Source: Verrucomicrobiia bacterium (lineage in GTDB: Bacteria; Verrucomicrobiota; Verrucomicrobiia; CAIQCK01). Taken from it: DNA of 6,573 nucleotides. Within the stretch, counting starts at the first letter, position 1; every line of letters begins with the position of its first letter. The stretch spans positions 1 to 6,573 of the forward strand of contig JAOACV010000151.1 of NCBI GenBank assembly GCA_026417675.1, given 5' to 3'. Positions 6,238-6,573 of this stretch are shown in pieces. Both the position numbers and the translations under genes were made by a program. The notes under the pieces are model-generated. The model made no database searches. It saw only the letters and a program-made list of their open reading frames with translations, and was not told where the DNA came from.

Positions 6238-6304
6238 ACCGGAATGAGGTTTCCACTTTCACCGACGCCTCCGCGAGATTCTTGGGGAGCCGTCTTGGTG
6301 GATC

Positions 6305-6319
6305 GCGTTCTCCGAACGC
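6305..6319. repeat. Perfect short inverted repeat, possible operator or hairpin
   Basis: GCGTTC-TCC-GAACGC has two fully complementary 6-bp arms around 3 nt. It lies about 105 bp upstream of the amidohydrolase ATG and about 70 bp upstream of its -35 box. It has no T-tract on either side, so an operator is a little more likely than a terminator. Chance occurrence is possible. Confidence 0.3.
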
Positions 6320-6353
6320 AATGGGTCTTCCTAGGCGAAAGGATCGTGTTCGC

Positions 6354-6384
6354 AAAACGCGGTTCACCTTGGCCGAAAACCGCG
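6354..6384 (-). terminator. Rho-independent-like terminator of the right-edge gene
   Basis: Read on the minus strand, CGCGGTT (6378-6384) pairs with AACCGCG (6358-6364) around a 13-nt loop and is followed at once by TTTT (6354-6357). It lies about 55 bp past the stop at 6439. No T-run occurs on the other side, so it points leftward and supports a leftward gene ending at 6439. Confidence 0.5.
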
Positions 6385-6438
6385 ATTCGTGGACGATAAG
6401 GCCGAACCGAACGCTGGACCGAATGGCGCGGGGCATCG

Positions 6439-6573
6439 TCAGCCGCGCGTTTCAAGCCAGACGGTCTTGGCGCGCTCCTCGTGACCGGCCAGTTTTGTGT
6501 TAGACGAAGAACCGTTCACGGTGCGCGGGACGTTGGGTTCGGCGGGGAGGTTGTCCTTCCGACAGTGTTCGTG
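6439..6573 (-). CDS. C-terminal fragment of an unrecognised protein (partial at right edge)
   Basis: The minus-strand frame entering at 6573 is open for 44 codons and stops with TGA at 6439-6441. The other two minus frames hit stops early. The peptide is polar and charged (it contains KDNLPAEPNVPRTVNG and ends HEERAKTVWLETRG), with one Cys and no hydrophobic segment. The terminator-like hairpin about 55 bp downstream supports a genuine gene end. The family is not recognised from this fragment, and the call rests only on frame and context. Confidence 0.45.
   Translation of the reverse strand, partial: HEHCRKDNLPAEPNVPRTVNGSSSNTKLAGHEERAKTVWLETRG

Larger units (their letters stand above)
6201..6438. 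other. Intergenic region upstream of the amidohydrolase gene
   Basis: No convincing gene lies in these 238 bp. They hold the amidohydrolase promoter at the left end, a short perfect inverted repeat at 6305-6319 and a terminator-like hairpin at 6354-6384. Open frames that cross it lack a ribosome binding site or overlap the promoter. Confidence 0.6.

Noticed and set aside
6244..6399. Plus-strand 51-codon frame starting with ATG (MRFPLSPTPP...)
   Set aside because: There is no Shine-Dalgarno sequence or promoter, and the composition is that of untranslated GC-rich DNA.
6197..6436. Minus-strand open frame (79 codons) between the right-edge gene and the amidohydrolase gene
   Set aside because: It runs through the terminator-like hairpin and the amidohydrolase promoter, has no ribosome binding site, and the peptide has no recognisable features.

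Overview
The window is a GC-rich bacterial segment (about 65% by eye) with seven complete or nearly complete genes and one fragment at the right edge. Three adjacent genes encode Tat-exported enzymes (a BNR/Asp-box sialidase-like protein, an AP-endonuclease-2-fold sugar isomerase/epimerase and an amidohydrolase-2 protein). A signal-peptide-bearing acetylxylan-esterase-like hydrolase lies next to them. This gene style is typical of polysaccharide-degrading Verrucomicrobiota (Pedosphaera/Limisphaerales type) and, second choice, Planctomycetota. The assignment is inference from gene content; no rRNA or tRNA is present to confirm it.

Left block (1-1755, minus strand): bioB (biotin synthase), then a single-domain receiver-like protein 14 bp downstream, then a zinc-ribbon/membrane protein that overlaps the receiver by the ATGA arrangement and runs off the left edge. 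This reads as one operon transcribed leftward. The biotin synthase keeps the radical-SAM CxxxCxxC motif but appears to have lost two of the three cysteines that hold the sulfur-donating [2Fe-2S] cluster in the E. coli enzyme. The receiver keeps its phospho-acceptor Asp but lacks the conserved Thr/Ser and Lys.

Middle (1756-3058): a 119-bp divergent intergenic region with an AT-rich imperfect palindrome separates bioB from a rightward esterase gene. That gene ends 29 bp from the convergent isomerase gene.

Right block (3059-6200, minus strand): an amidohydrolase gene, then a sialidase-like and isomerase gene pair, all exported by Tat and transcribed leftward. The amidohydrolase and sialidase genes each have a near-identical promoter-like element: GGTTTGT, then exactly 17 bp, then TGTATAAA. 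Each lies so close to the ATG that the transcripts should be leaderless or nearly so, and neither has a Shine-Dalgarno sequence. The isomerase gene, internal to its pair, instead has a strong Shine-Dalgarno sequence. Beyond 6200 lies about 240 bp of non-coding DNA with a terminator-like hairpin, then the C-terminal end of another leftward gene.

The enzymes of the right block suggest a periplasmic scavenging module for decorated sugars (glycan cleavage, deacylation, isomerisation, hydrolysis of a small product). The actual substrate cannot be read from the sequence.
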